Source: Ancylomarina sp. 16SWW S1-10-2
GTDB lineage: Bacteria; Bacteroidota; Bacteroidia; Bacteroidales; Marinifilaceae
Assembly (NCBI RefSeq): GCF_009669305.1
Contig: NZ_SADB01000016.1
Coordinates: 41,940 to 105,939, forward strand
Reading direction: 5' to 3'
DNA: 64,000 nt
Each line of letters starts with the position of its first letter. Position 1 is the first letter of the stretch. Below are positions 34,371 through 44,487 of the stretch, piece after piece. The notes under the pieces were generated by a model. It ran no database searches. It was not told the origin of the DNA and saw only the letters and a list, made by a program, of their open reading frames with translations. Both the position numbers and the translations under genes were made by a program.

Positions 34371-34739
34371 TCATAAACGATAAACTTGCAAATCGGAAAG
34401 GACAGATTGTATTTTTAGTGGTGGTGGCTTATGGTAAGCAACCAGTTCAACTAGATCAGTATAGATTGAACCTTGAAAGAGTTGAATAAGAGCTGGTAAT
34501 AAAATAAAGTCATTCGTAAAATCAATATTAAAAGTACTTATTGTATAATCATCATCAGTATCAACTTTAATAATTTTATTTTTACAATTAGGACACGAAT
34601 CGCCACAACAATTATCAGATTGAGATATAAAATCAATCGATTTTAGTTCGTCACCACAATAATGTGCAGATACAGTCAGCCCCATTGTTGTAATCATGAC
34701 AACAATAGCTAATAGAATATGACTGATTTTTCTGAACAT
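34371..34739 (-). CDS. HYC_CC_PP-family protein
   Basis: A 122-residue protein with a signal peptide or membrane anchor (FRKISHILLAIVVMITTMGL) and the three motifs that name the family: HYC (SAHYCGDEL), CC (SDNCCGDSCPNCKNK) and PP (AYHKPPPLKI). Members are found next to copper-resistance pumps in Bacteroidota, and the cysteine cluster suggests metal binding in the periplasm. It is the first gene of the efflux operon, 89 bases before cusA. Confidence 0.87.
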   Translation of the reverse strand: MFRKISHILLAIVVMITTMGLTVSAHYCGDELKSIDFISQSDNCCGDSCPNCKNKIIKVDTDDDYTISTFNIDFTNDFILLPALIQLFQGSIYTDLVELVAYHKPPPLKIQSVLSDLQVYRL

Positions 34740-35246
34740 TTTATTTTTTCATAAAAATACACTAAGAAAATTTCACGTTTAGTTAAATATTTGTTAAAAA
34801 GAAATGAACGAATAAAATCACCATTAGAATATTACATAAAACCTTATTCTCAATAAATATTTAACTCTCAACAGCAACACCTTAACATGAAATATCATCA
34901 GTTTTTATTAATTTAGAGAATAAGATAATCCGACCATAATTTAAATTTTAAACTTATTTAGAATTTTAAAAAAGATCTATATTTCAATATATTCTCTCTA
35001 AACTCTATAGTTGTGAAAGCTAATTTTTATGCCCGTATTGTCGATAAATACTAAATGCCAAAGGCGATATTATATTACTCGTGGAAAATTCAGAAGGAAA
35101 AATAGATTTGAATATGGAAATACTAATTTTGAAATAGAAAAATTAATATTTGAATTCAACAAAGTAAATTATCTAATTAAAAATATAAAATGAAAGGCTA
35201 CCATAAATCGGCAGCCTTTATTACTTAGAATTAGTCACTAGTCAGA
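34740..35246. other. 507-base intergenic region
   Basis: No supported gene. At 35193-35219 is a terminator hairpin for the gene on its right. Between about 35030 and 35190 there are short open stretches on the plus strand that read like a decayed protein (for example KGDIILLVENSEGKIDLN) broken by stops; they are too short to name. Confidence 0.5.
35193..35219 (-). terminator. terminator after the permease/aminopeptidase gene
   Basis: AAAGGCT (35193-35199) pairs with AGCCTTT (35213-35219), with an inner CC/GG pair; on the minus strand it is followed by CATTTTATATTTTT. The same hairpin is duplicated at 25844-25870. Confidence 0.75.
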
Positions 35247-38200
35247 TTATGTTGTTTTCGGATCGACTTCTTTTTCATCATCCTTAGATCTCAATTTTTC
35301 TGAGTTATCCGATATTTTTCTATCGATTAACTTGTGATATGGATCAATAGCAACACTATATGGTTTTTCATCTACAATAAAAGAGAATGTGTTCTCCTTG
35401 GCAGTAATATGAACCTTCTTAAATAAAATCTCCTGCTCTACTTTATTTTCATCTTCAACAAAAATAGCCAGGTCAATCCAATCATTCATATCAACGTACT
35501 CTTTATCTTCTTTTTTACTATCGGTATTAAAAGAGATGCTAACAGCTCCATCATCAGTCTTTAAATCAGTCGTATTGTCTTTAGCAGTATTGATAACTCT
35601 ATACTTCTCTGCTTCAACAACAAAATCGACTTTAAACTTACCATCTTCGGTTTTAGAAACATAAGCACTATCTATCTTATTATCAAACAGGGTAATTGTT
35701 TCTAGCATATCAGTAATGACATAATCAAGAGAATCTGGCATATAACGATGCATTAAATCAACAAATTCAAGCGAAGTTGTGTAGGGAGGCTCTTGGTAAG
35801 CTACCTTAGAGATATATTCACTAAGCGCTTTATTAAGATTATCCTCTCCCATATAATCAGATATGGCATACATGGCAACCGCACCCTTATTGTAATGAAT
35901 ATATTGCTGATTCTCGTTATACATTAGAGGTTGCTCTTTCACACTTTCACCTCCTCTTCCGCGAAGGTAATTATTAAGCTCTTCTTTCATGTACTTACGA
36001 ATCTTAGCCTTTGAATATTTCGTTTCCATCACTTTTATAGATGAATATTCAGCCAAACTCTCCGACATTAAAGTAGCACCTTGAACATTTGCTCCAATAA
36101 CCTGATGAGCCCACCACTGATGTGCCATTTCGTGAGCAGTTACTTGATAGGCATAACTTGCTGCACCTTTTTCCGATTTATCCTCCTTAGCAATAAATCC
36201 AATGGCTTCTGAGAAAGGAATGGTATTCGGAAAGGACTGTGCAAAAGTTCCTCTAGTACGTGGAAATTCAATAATCCGTATCTGTTTGTGAGGATAAGGA
36301 CTATAATTTTCACCATAATATTTAAGTGAAGCTTTTAAGGCATCATCCATATCGGCAAGGTTATACTCATGACCTTTATTGTAATAAATCTCGATATTAA
36401 CTCCCTTGTATTTATCGCGATATACTTCATACTTTCCAGATACCCAGGCGTAAAAATTAAGAATTGGTTTATCCATTTTATAATGGAAATAAACACGATC
36501 ACCTTCTACCCATTTTTTCTGCAAGTAACCTGGCGCAATTGCAATTTGATCAGCAGATGTACTAACTGTCGTTTCAAAATTAACCCAATCGGCACATTCC
36601 GAAATATAAGTATTACCCAAGGCTGATGTATCCGTTGGCGGAGCCATACGCTCGCGTTTAGGCAAATTATATTTCTTACGAACCGTATTATCTGTTAATT
36701 CTCCAGCACGTGAATAACCTAGAGTTGGGAAACCACCATTATTTAAAAATGTTCCGTTAGCTAAAACTGGTGAATTTTTTCTTAAAAAATGATTCTTTTG
36801 ATTACTCAATGTAAAATGCAACTGCATGGAATCACCAGGCATCAACGGCTTTTCTAACTTGTAAATATTATACTGATATACAGTATCTTTACTCACCAAA
36901 TCGGCTGTTCTCGAAAACTCAACTTTAGTATTTCTATAAGTATAGTTAATGTGAATTGAGTCTATTGCCTCATTTGTTTTATTCTTGATTATATATCTAC
37001 CATTAACCTTTAGGTCATTTGTTTTAGGAAACAAATCCACATCCACCTTAACATCGATAATACGTGGTTGAGCAATATTGTAGTACTTAGCATATTTGGT
37101 CTCCCACTCTACCTGCCCAAGCTCTTGTTCTTTTGCTGATTTATGCTCATATTTAACATTATCTACCCAATATATATAAGATCCAATTGCAACAAAGCCA
37201 AGAGTAAAAATAGTAAGTGAAGTGTATAATGTTCGAGTTAGATTCTCTTTGGCTCTATGAAAACGAATCTTAACCGTTTCGCGAACACCACGACGCCATA
37301 TCGCCAATCCGAGGGTTAATAAAATTGAAGCAAAAAGTAACCAATAAAATCGGTAAAATAAATAGGCAAGAATTCCACTGCCATAACCATTCAAATCGGA
37401 ATAAGAGGTACTAGGTCCTACATTAAAGTTAAATATCCGTTGCTCAATTCCCAATTTACTAATAAAAGGACTCGCAATCATAAATATGAACAGAATAAAA
37501 AATCCGACATAAAAATTTGATAATAGCGATTGAACAAACATAGATAAAGCTGCCCATACAATATACATAGGCAGCAAGAACACAAACAACTGCAAGATAT
37601 AATGTAAAGGTTCTATTACATAGTAGCCATCAATAATTTGAAGGCATATACAAGTGAACATGACAACACCTAACAATAGTATTTGGACCTGAACTAAGGC
37701 AATCAGTTTAGAAAAGTATTGAACCCAATTAGGTGTACAAGTTACATCGACCAATTCGAACATTTTCGCACGTCGCTCACGCTGAACAAGCATTCCCGAA
37801 TACAAAAAGGTAATTAGTAAAAGGAACAATTGAAACATTGAACCTGGAACCATCAACATTTTCCACGTGGTAGGATAAGTAGCTGTTCCCATAATATTCA
37901 TTACTGTTGTTTTTGCAAACACCATAAACAGAATACCAAAAGCGACTAATATGATAAAAGGAACTGACTTTATAATGTACTTAAAATTCATCACTGAAAT
38001 CTTCCACATCAATTTCAAATTCCAGCCATAGGAATTGTCAATTGTTACTTTAGGAAGATTTATATCCCTAAGGTTATTAAAGTTGTCTTTGGTAACAACA
38101 GCACTTTTTTTAGAGAACCAACGAAAAGACAAAGCATGTTGCGAAAATTGGAACTTGAAATAAGTAGCTGCAAACACAAGAGCCGAAACTGCAATCCAGA

Positions 38201-38948
38201 TTAATCGGTTTATTAAAACCAATCCTCCCATGGGCAACAAATTGGTGTTTCGCTCTGCTACATTCCAATACTCTGTAGCATTTTTTAAAGCTGTAGCTCC
38301 AAAAGGATCAAGTAATGCAGCTAGCGTTTTACTATCTAGGTCCTTCATAAAACTTTGTGCCATAGCTTGCACAAAAAATAAAATAATCATGGTAATAAAA
38401 CCAGCTCCAAGGTTTCGTGTAAATGTAATTACACCAAAAACTATAGCACCAAAAAGAAGAATGTTAGGTAAAATAACCAAACCATAAATCTGTAAAAAGG
38501 CAAGCGGACGAAATGGCCCGAGCAATTCTTGATTAACACCTGGCAAAAAAGGAGCAATGACAAAACCTAAACCAAACACCATAAATATGGCCATTGTAAC
38601 AACAATAGAACTTAGAAATTTGGCCAAAATGTATTCCGATTTTTTAAAAGGATACGAATACAAAATAGAATGCATTTCGGAGCTAAAATCGCGATTAATA
38701 GAACCGCCAACAATAGATGGAAGCAAAAAATACCCCAAGGTCAAAATTCCAAAACTACCAAACAAGGCAATTGGTGAATTTGCCAAACGTACCGATGCCA
38801 TAGTAGCCGTGTTACTATCGAATACACCAATACTACCAGCCATTATCAATGTTGAAATGATTAGAAGAACACCTGCATAAATATAAGTTGCAGGATTTTT
38901 AAGCCAATATTTTAATTCGAATTTAAAAAGTGTATAAAATTTACTCAT
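35247..38948 (-). CDS. ABC-2-type permease fused to M1-family aminopeptidase
   Basis: A 1233-residue fusion. The first 600 residues hold about 12 membrane segments in two ABC-2-type permease sets (LFKFELKYWLKNPATYIYAG at the start, MWKISVMNFKYIIKSVPFI near residue 310). The remainder is an extracytoplasmic M1 metallopeptidase: zinc motif HEMAHQWWAHQ near residue 938, with the downstream Glu in MSESLAEYSS. The C terminus is charged. Such fusions are common in Bacteroidota beside an ABC ATPase; the substrate is unknown, and the peptidase may process what the transporter exports. The ATPase gene is 2 bases upstream. A 3' fragment is duplicated at 25844-26020. Confidence 0.92.
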   Translation of the reverse strand: MSKFYTLFKFELKYWLKNPATYIYAGVLLIISTLIMAGSIGVFDSNTATMASVRLANSPIALFGSFGILTLGYFLLPSIVGGSINRDFSSEMHSILYSYPFKKSEYILAKFLSSIVVTMAIFMVFGLGFVIAPFLPGVNQELLGPFRPLAFLQIYGLVILPNILLFGAIVFGVITFTRNLGAGFITMIILFFVQAMAQSFMKDLDSKTLAALLDPFGATALKNATEYWNVAERNTNLLPMGGLVLINRLIWIAVSALVFAATYFKFQFSQHALSFRWFSKKSAVVTKDNFNNLRDINLPKVTIDNSYGWNLKLMWKISVMNFKYIIKSVPFIILVAFGILFMVFAKTTVMNIMGTATYPTTWKMLMVPGSMFQLFLLLITFLYSGMLVQRERRAKMFELVDVTCTPNWVQYFSKLIALVQVQILLLGVVMFTCICLQIIDGYYVIEPLHYILQLFVFLLPMYIVWAALSMFVQSLLSNFYVGFFILFIFMIASPFISKLGIEQRIFNFNVGPSTSYSDLNGYGSGILAYLFYRFYWLLFASILLTLGLAIWRRGVRETVKIRFHRAKENLTRTLYTSLTIFTLGFVAIGSYIYWVDNVKYEHKSAKEQELGQVEWETKYAKYYNIAQPRIIDVKVDVDLFPKTNDLKVNGRYIIKNKTNEAIDSIHINYTYRNTKVEFSRTADLVSKDTVYQYNIYKLEKPLMPGDSMQLHFTLSNQKNHFLRKNSPVLANGTFLNNGGFPTLGYSRAGELTDNTVRKKYNLPKRERMAPPTDTSALGNTYISECADWVNFETTVSTSADQIAIAPGYLQKKWVEGDRVYFHYKMDKPILNFYAWVSGKYEVYRDKYKGVNIEIYYNKGHEYNLADMDDALKASLKYYGENYSPYPHKQIRIIEFPRTRGTFAQSFPNTIPFSEAIGFIAKEDKSEKGAASYAYQVTAHEMAHQWWAHQVIGANVQGATLMSESLAEYSSIKVMETKYSKAKIRKYMKEELNNYLRGRGGESVKEQPLMYNENQQYIHYNKGAVAMYAISDYMGEDNLNKALSEYISKVAYQEPPYTTSLEFVDLMHRYMPDSLDYVITDMLETITLFDNKIDSAYVSKTEDGKFKVDFVVEAEKYRVINTAKDNTTDLKTDDGAVSISFNTDSKKEDKEYVDMNDWIDLAIFVEDENKVEQEILFKKVHITAKENTFSFIVDEKPYSVAIDPYHKLIDRKISDNSEKLRSKDDEKEVDPKTT

Positions 38949-38950
38949 GA

Positions 38951-39826
38951 TTAGTTTACGTTTTTAAGTGTAACAAAGTAAACGTCTTCCAAATCAGCCT
39001 CTTTCGGGATGAACATCTCATCTGGCTGAGTTTCTGAGTAAACATTGATATTCATACTATTATCATCGTTAAATTTACTGGAAAGAATTTCGAATTTATC
39101 TTTCTGTTCATTAAGCGCAGATCGTTCGATTCGCTTTGTCCACATCTTTCCCTTGATTTGCCCAACAGCCTCTCTAGGTGTTTGATGAGTCATAATTGCA
39201 CCACCATTCATAATAGCCATATCTGTGCAAAGATCCTTAACATCATCAACAATATGAGTAGAAAAAATAACAATATGATCCGTTCCAATTTCTCTTAAAA
39301 CATTAAGAAAACGACTACGTTCAGCTGGATCTAACCCTGCAGTAGGTTCATCAACAATAATAAGTTTAGGGTTATTAAGCAAAAGTTGAGCAATACCAAA
39401 ACGTTGTTTCATTCCGCCCGAATAACCATCTACATGTTTCTTACGAGCATCGGTAAGATTAGTTTGTGCCAATACAGCTTCAACAATTTCTTTACGCTCC
39501 TGCTTGTTCGAAATTCCCTTAAGTGCAGCAAAATGATCCAATAAATCTTCTGCCGACATTTTTGGATAAACACCAAAAGTTTGAGGTAAATACCCAAGTC
39601 CGTTACGAAGCATCATTTTATCTTCCATAATATTAACACCATCGAATACAATACTGCCAGAATCGCCTTCTTGTAGAGTCGCTATGGTACGCATAAGTGT
39701 TGATTTTCCTGCGCCATTGGGCCCTAAAAGACCAAACATCCCCGTCCCTATTTTTATATTTACATTATTTAAAGCCTTAACACCATTGCTATAGGTTTTT
39801 GTAAGATTCTCGATGATTAATTCCAT
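38951..39826 (-). CDS. ABC transporter ATP-binding protein
   Basis: ABC ATPase, 291 residues. Walker A is GLLGPNGAGKSTLMRTIA, the Q-loop LGYLPQTFGVY, the signature VDGYSGGMKQRFGIAQ, Walker B LIIVDEPTAGLDP and the switch His in FSTHIVDDV. A C-terminal extension of about 70 residues follows (RSALNEQKDKFEILSSKF). It energises the ABC-2 permease/M1 fusion encoded 2 bases downstream. Belongs to the drug/polysaccharide-export-like subfamily. An operator-like inverted repeat lies about 60 bases before its start. Confidence 0.94.
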   Translation of the reverse strand: MELIIENLTKTYSNGVKALNNVNIKIGTGMFGLLGPNGAGKSTLMRTIATLQEGDSGSIVFDGVNIMEDKMMLRNGLGYLPQTFGVYPKMSAEDLLDHFAALKGISNKQERKEIVEAVLAQTNLTDARKKHVDGYSGGMKQRFGIAQLLLNNPKLIIVDEPTAGLDPAERSRFLNVLREIGTDHIVIFSTHIVDDVKDLCTDMAIMNGGAIMTHQTPREAVGQIKGKMWTKRIERSALNEQKDKFEILSSKFNDDNSMNINVYSETQPDEMFIPKEADLEDVYFVTLKNVN

Positions 39827-39887
39827 TAGTCTGTCTTTTTAAAATTTAGATAATAAATGTATATAATTTCATCTAATATTAATACTG

Positions 39888-39905
39888 TCAAGTTTGTCAA
39901 CTTGA
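39888..39905. promoter_or_regulatory. operator-like inverted repeat before the ABC/M1 operon
   Basis: TCAAGTT TGTC AACTTGA is a perfect 7-bp inverted repeat with a 4-base spacer, 62 bases upstream of the ABC ATPase ATG. Size and position suit a dimeric repressor or activator. No regulator gene is adjacent, so the protein that binds it is unknown. Confidence 0.4.
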
Positions 39906-40184
39906 ATTATTTCGATAAAAGCCTTATTATCACATACGAAAACATCTAATTACACTTTAAAATTTAAAAGTCTTTTGCATGACTTATTTAGAAATTAATG
40001 ATTACTGTTTAGTAAATCATTTGTAATAGCCGTTGATTATAATGGGTAACTATTATATACCACTTCTTGGTTAAATTTGAATAAGCACACCTTAACAAGT
40101 GTAGTAGTAATCGTGTTAGTCATCATCCATAAAGAAGTGAAATAATTTGAATTAACCCATTTCATAGATTATTTACGACTCGAT

Positions 40185-40235
40185 ATTAACCACCCGCTTC
40201 GCAGGTGGTTAATCAAATTCAGCCCATTCGGGGCT
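40185..40235. repeat. tandem hairpins in the 600-base gap before FKBP
   Basis: First stem ATTAACCACC (40185-40194) / GGTGGTTAAT (40204-40213) with an inner GC/GC; second stem AGCCC (40221-40225) / GGGCT (40231-40235). No T-run follows on either strand. The gap 39827-40426 otherwise shows the inverted repeat at 39888-39905 and no gene. The pair looks like a dispersed REP-like unit or a small structured RNA. Confidence 0.45.
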
Positions 40236-40426
40236 ATAAAAAAAGTTGCCTAAAAAAACATGTTACCCTCCTAAATCAACTTAAAACCTATATTTTATTA
40301 TACTTATAAATTGCCTTCATTTTTTATTTTAACTCACAAATGAAAACAAGCTATCTCAACATAGCACATATTAAGGATATAATTAAGATATTTGCAAAAA
40401 ACACATAAAATTGAAATCCAAAACAC

Positions 40427-40816
40427 ATGAAAAAATATAGATTCAAACACCAGAACGAAGAAGATATCAAAGCTTATATAAAGGCTAATAAACTAGATGC
40501 TCAAAAAACAGATTCTGGTTTATACTACTCTATTTTTAAGGAAGGTGAAGGCAAACGTCCAAGTGCTGATTCAAACATTACGATTGACTACTTTGGCTAT
40601 TTTACTGATGATGAAGCCTTTGACCAAAATCAAAACTTTGAGATTAATTTGTCGGAGGTTATTGCTGGATGGACTGAAGGAATTCAACTTTTTAAAGAAG
40701 GTGGAGAAGGTATTTTACTTATTCCTGCTCATTTAGGTTATGGAATTGAAGACAATGGCTCAATACCAGGTGGATCGGTTCTTATATTCGACGTTCAACT
40801 TAAAAAAGTTAACTAG
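40427..40816 (+). CDS. FKBP-type peptidyl-prolyl cis-trans isomerase
   Basis: A 129-residue FKBP-fold isomerase, cytoplasmic (no signal peptide). Core features: NITIDYFGYFTDDEAFDQN, SEVIAGWTEGIQLFKEGGEG, LLIPAHLGYGIEDNGSIPGG and the closing strand LIFDVQLKKV. It assists protein folding by isomerising proline peptide bonds. A short N-terminal segment (residues 1-40) precedes the domain. It stands alone on the plus strand and converges on the PUL. Confidence 0.93.
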   Translation: MKKYRFKHQNEEDIKAYIKANKLDAQKTDSGLYYSIFKEGEGKRPSADSNITIDYFGYFTDDEAFDQNQNFEINLSEVIAGWTEGIQLFKEGGEGILLIPAHLGYGIEDNGSIPGGSVLIFDVQLKKVN

Positions 40817-40855
40817 ATCAAATTTGATTTATTTTTCCAAAAAAAATATCATACA

Positions 40856-40893
40856 AAAATAGCCCTACTTCATAATTGAAGTAGGGCTATTTT
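40856..40893. terminator. bidirectional terminator between FKBP and the PUL
   Basis: A perfect 16-bp stem AAAATAGCCCTACTTC / GAAGTAGGGCTATTTT with a 6-base loop; T-rich on both outer sides because the arms end in A4/T4. It serves the two converging transcripts. Confidence 0.92.
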
Positions 40894-40934
40894 ATTACGC
40901 TCAAATAATACAAATATTTTTATCGAGCTTAGTA

Positions 40935-42173
40935 TTATTTACTTTCTAAATTAAATTCTAATGCCTTGCAATAACCCTTATTTGAATAACAGTTTTCAAA
41001 CTTGCTATTCTCTACAAATTGATTTAAAATAGCTACCACCTCTTTCGGTTTTATACCATCAAGACTATCCTTAAGAGTTCTAATCTTAGCAAATGAGCTT
41101 CTATCGCTCTCTGCGTATTTAATGAAATTACCATAAGTACTAGGTTCATCATAATTCATTGGTCCGCGAGTGTTATTCATTTTCTTGTAAGGCCAAAATG
41201 TCCAATGAATTTCAGTTTTATCCAATAATTCTCTAAAGTTTTTAACCCACTTATCATCGTTTTCGCCACTTTCTCCCATCAATATTGGTACATTATATTT
41301 ATCTCTAAAGTCAATATACTGCTGTATTTCCTTTTGTTCAGGAGGCATCCAATACTTGTGGAATGTGTAGACTAATTGATCATCAAACGGTTCTGTGAAC
41401 ACCGAAAAATCAGTTTCCCAAACAGCTCCGCCTAAAAACACAATATGCTTATCATCCACCTCTCTTATTGCGCTTGTAATTTTTTTATACAAAGGTTCCA
41501 AATTAGGTTTCAGATTATCATCATCAAAATAATGAGGAATGGCTTCGTTCAATAAATTATACCCGATTACTGTCGTATTATCAGCATACCTTTTTGCAAT
41601 ATCTTGCCAAATATCACAGGTCTTTTGCTTCATTCCTTCATCTACCATTAACCAAGGATAAGCATCACTATTATCTATATTATCACCAGATTGTCCACCT
41701 GGAGCAGCGTGCATATCAAGCAATACATATATATTGTATTTCTCACACCAACTAATCGCATTATCCAAATACTTGTATCCATGCATGTCTCTTCCCAGAT
41801 AATCATCATGAGTCAATAAACGATAATCGAATGGTAAACGTATAATATTGACGCCTGCTTCTGATAACCATTTTATATCAGCCTCAGTGATATAATTATC
41901 TAAAAAAGAATCCCAAAAAGCTGTAGTAGCACTATTACCAATCAATTCACGAATGGCTTGATCAATTTTACGTGGCGAGTTGCAATCTTGCATTTTAAAC
42001 ATATATCCCTCTGGAAGCAACCAATTACCCAAATTCACACCTTTCAAATGCAATTTTTCACCTTGCGGTGAGTAAATAGCTTTACCATCCACATAAGCGT
42101 ATTTTTTTTCTGACTGCTGACAAGATGTAGCCATCAGTATCAAAATGAGATATATCAAAGTTTTCAAATTCAT
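40935..42173 (-). CDS. GH5-family glucanase lipoprotein
   Basis: Glycoside hydrolase family 5 TIM-barrel enzyme, 412 residues. A lipobox MATSC places it on a membrane surface. The domain begins LHLKGVNLGNWLLPEGYMF, resembling exo-1,3-beta-glucanase-type GH5 members; the acid/base Glu210 is in YNLLNEA and the nucleophile Glu301 in ILMGESGEN; LLDMHAAPGGQ carries another substrate-site His. Last gene of the susC-to-GH5 operon and 28 bases after the first GH3. Beta-1,3-glucan side of the pathway is my preference; endo-cellulase activity is possible. Confidence 0.88.
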   Translation of the reverse strand: MNLKTLIYLILILMATSCQQSEKKYAYVDGKAIYSPQGEKLHLKGVNLGNWLLPEGYMFKMQDCNSPRKIDQAIRELIGNSATTAFWDSFLDNYITEADIKWLSEAGVNIIRLPFDYRLLTHDDYLGRDMHGYKYLDNAISWCEKYNIYVLLDMHAAPGGQSGDNIDNSDAYPWLMVDEGMKQKTCDIWQDIAKRYADNTTVIGYNLLNEAIPHYFDDDNLKPNLEPLYKKITSAIREVDDKHIVFLGGAVWETDFSVFTEPFDDQLVYTFHKYWMPPEQKEIQQYIDFRDKYNVPILMGESGENDDKWVKNFRELLDKTEIHWTFWPYKKMNNTRGPMNYDEPSTYGNFIKYAESDRSSFAKIRTLKDSLDGIKPKEVVAILNQFVENSKFENCYSNKGYCKALEFNLESK

Positions 42174-42201
42174 AATTATTTATTTCTGAGTAAATTCATT
42201 A

Positions 42202-44472
42202 TTAATCTTTAACAGTAAAACTAACTTTTTGAACATTCTGTGAATCAGTACCCACAAAAATATGGAATGTGCCAGATTCCAAAAGGAATTCACCATCGGG
42301 TGAATAATAACCCAAATCCTTTTTACTCAATTCAAACTTAACTGTTTGTTGTTCACCTACTGCAAGTTTTACTTTTTTATAAGCTTTTAGCTCTTTAACA
42401 GGACGAACATATTTTGCAGCTGGATCTTGAATATAAACTTGAATAACTTCTTCACCCTCTAAATTTCCTGCATTGGAAACGTTCACACTCAATTCAATAC
42501 TTTCTGCTTTTCCAATAGATGTTTTATTCAAAATTGGAGTAGAATATTTGAATTTAGTATAGCTTAAACCATAGCCAAATGGATACAAAGGCGTATTAGG
42601 AGAGTCGGTATAATGCGACCAGAAAACGTTCCCCGAAGACAAAGATCGACCTGTACTCATATGATTGTAATAGATAGGACATTGCCCAACATTTCGAGGG
42701 AACGACATCGTTAATTTACCCGATGGATTGTAATCTCCAAAAAGAACATCAGCTATGGCATTACCAGCTTCTGATCCTGCAAACCATGTTTCCAAAATGG
42801 CAGGAGCTTTTTCCGCTAGCTCAGGAATAGCAACCGGTCTGCCATTCATTAAAACAACTACGATATTTTTATTCACCTTATAAACGGCATTAAAAAGAGC
42901 CATTTGGTCTCCCTTTAAACGAATGTCGGTTTGACTTCGACCTTCTCCTGTTTGAAAACAATCTTCACCAATTGCTAAAACAACAACTTCTGATTGTTTG
43001 GCAGCCTTTATTGCTTTAGAAAATCCAGATTGGTTATTTTTACCATAGGTCAATTCCACTCTAAAATTACGTTCACCAATGGTTAAATCGCAACCTTTAG
43101 CATAATTAATCTTCGTTTTAGGTAGCGCATTTGTGATACCTTCTAAAAGAGATACTGCCGAATTTGTAATAGCTTGGGCTCTCCAACTTCCTAAAGGAAT
43201 ATCCTTACTGTCGGCCAATGGTCCAATCACAGCTAGTGATTTTACATTTTTAGAAATAGGAAGTAATTGATTTTCATTTTTAAGCAAAACCATCGATCGC
43301 TTCGCGACTTCTCTTGCTGCAGCTCGATTTTCTTTATTGTAAACCAGTTCTTTCTCTCGTTCTATATTGGAATATCGATAAGGGTCATCAAAAAGTCCGA
43401 GTTTGTATTTAATTTTTAGAATTCTACGTACAGCATCATCAATAAGTGATTCAGCCACTTTTCCTTCATTCACCAATTCTTCCAAATATGGCAAATAAGC
43501 ATCGTTTTCCATATCCATATCAGATCCAGCATTAATACAGAGTTCTCCAGCCTGTTTTAGATCTTTTGCACCACCATGGTAAGCAACTTCTTCGATGCTT
43601 CCCCAATCGGATACAACGAATCCATCAAAACCCCAATCACCTTTTAGCAAATCTCTTTGCAAATAGGCATTTGTCGAAGCAGGAGATCCATTAATCAGAT
43701 TAAAGGAATTCATAAACGTAGCAACACCTGATTCAGCAACAGCTTTGAAAGGTGGAAGAACAATATTGTGCAATGTATATGTTCCAATGTCGACAGTATT
43801 ATAATCTCTACCCGATTCGGAAAATGCATAAGCGGCAAAATGCTTAGCACATGCGGCTACCGTATAATCTTTAGAGAGATCAGCGCCCTGAAAACCACGA
43901 ACGCGAGCCACGGAAAAGATACTAGCCAAATAAGGATCTTCTCCACAGCCTTCCATAACGCGTCCCCATCGGGCATCTCTACCAACATCCATCATTGGAG
44001 CAAATACCCAATGCAATCCCGATGCTGATGCTTCTTTTGCTGCCACTTGTGCCGATAGTTTTAACATGTCAGTATCCCACGAAGAAGCTTCTGCCAATGG
44101 AATAGGAAACATCGTTTTGTATCCATGAATCACATCGTAAGCAAATAACATTGGAATACCCAATCTACTATTTTCAACAGCCAACTTTTGTGCTTCATAA
44201 GTTGCTTTAGCTCCTTTTACATTAAGCATAGATCCTACTCTTCCATTCTTAATCTCCTCTTGTAAGTTTTGAGTATTTTCTTTATCGGGCGCAGGTCCTG
44301 TCATTTCCCATTGACTGGTACGTTGATTCATCTGCCCAATTTTTTCTTGCAAAGTCATTTTTGCCATTAGATCATTGACAAACTGATCTTCTTTACTTCC
44401 CGAATCGTTTTGCTTTGCACAAGATGATAGTAACAGCAGGCAAACAAAAGCTAAATATGTGTATATTCTCAT
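42202..44472 (-). CDS. bglX: GH3 beta-glucosidase, BglX-like lipoprotein
   Basis: Glycoside hydrolase family 3, 756 residues, the size and order of E. coli BglX (765): GH3 N-terminal barrel, C-terminal alpha/beta sandwich, and a fibronectin-III-like end (VQKVSFTVKD). The nucleophile Asp is in GFDGFVVSDWGS near residue 290; substrate-site residues include ACAKHFAAY and EGCGEDPYLAS. Lipobox LLLSSCAK. It removes terminal glucose from beta-gluco-oligosaccharides in the periplasm or at the surface. It lies 15 bases after the second GH3 gene. Confidence 0.93.
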   Translation of the reverse strand: MRIYTYLAFVCLLLLSSCAKQNDSGSKEDQFVNDLMAKMTLQEKIGQMNQRTSQWEMTGPAPDKENTQNLQEEIKNGRVGSMLNVKGAKATYEAQKLAVENSRLGIPMLFAYDVIHGYKTMFPIPLAEASSWDTDMLKLSAQVAAKEASASGLHWVFAPMMDVGRDARWGRVMEGCGEDPYLASIFSVARVRGFQGADLSKDYTVAACAKHFAAYAFSESGRDYNTVDIGTYTLHNIVLPPFKAVAESGVATFMNSFNLINGSPASTNAYLQRDLLKGDWGFDGFVVSDWGSIEEVAYHGGAKDLKQAGELCINAGSDMDMENDAYLPYLEELVNEGKVAESLIDDAVRRILKIKYKLGLFDDPYRYSNIEREKELVYNKENRAAAREVAKRSMVLLKNENQLLPISKNVKSLAVIGPLADSKDIPLGSWRAQAITNSAVSLLEGITNALPKTKINYAKGCDLTIGERNFRVELTYGKNNQSGFSKAIKAAKQSEVVVLAIGEDCFQTGEGRSQTDIRLKGDQMALFNAVYKVNKNIVVVLMNGRPVAIPELAEKAPAILETWFAGSEAGNAIADVLFGDYNPSGKLTMSFPRNVGQCPIYYNHMSTGRSLSSGNVFWSHYTDSPNTPLYPFGYGLSYTKFKYSTPILNKTSIGKAESIELSVNVSNAGNLEGEEVIQVYIQDPAAKYVRPVKELKAYKKVKLAVGEQQTVKFELSKKDLGYYSPDGEFLLESGTFHIFVGTDSQNVQKVSFTVKD

Positions 44473-44487
44473 TCTCAGTTTTTATAT

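Noticed and set aside
35030-35193. Plus-strand fragments such as KGDIILLVENSEGKIDLN
   Set aside because: Several stop codons within 160 bases and no recognisable family; possibly gene debris, not enough to call a pseudogene.
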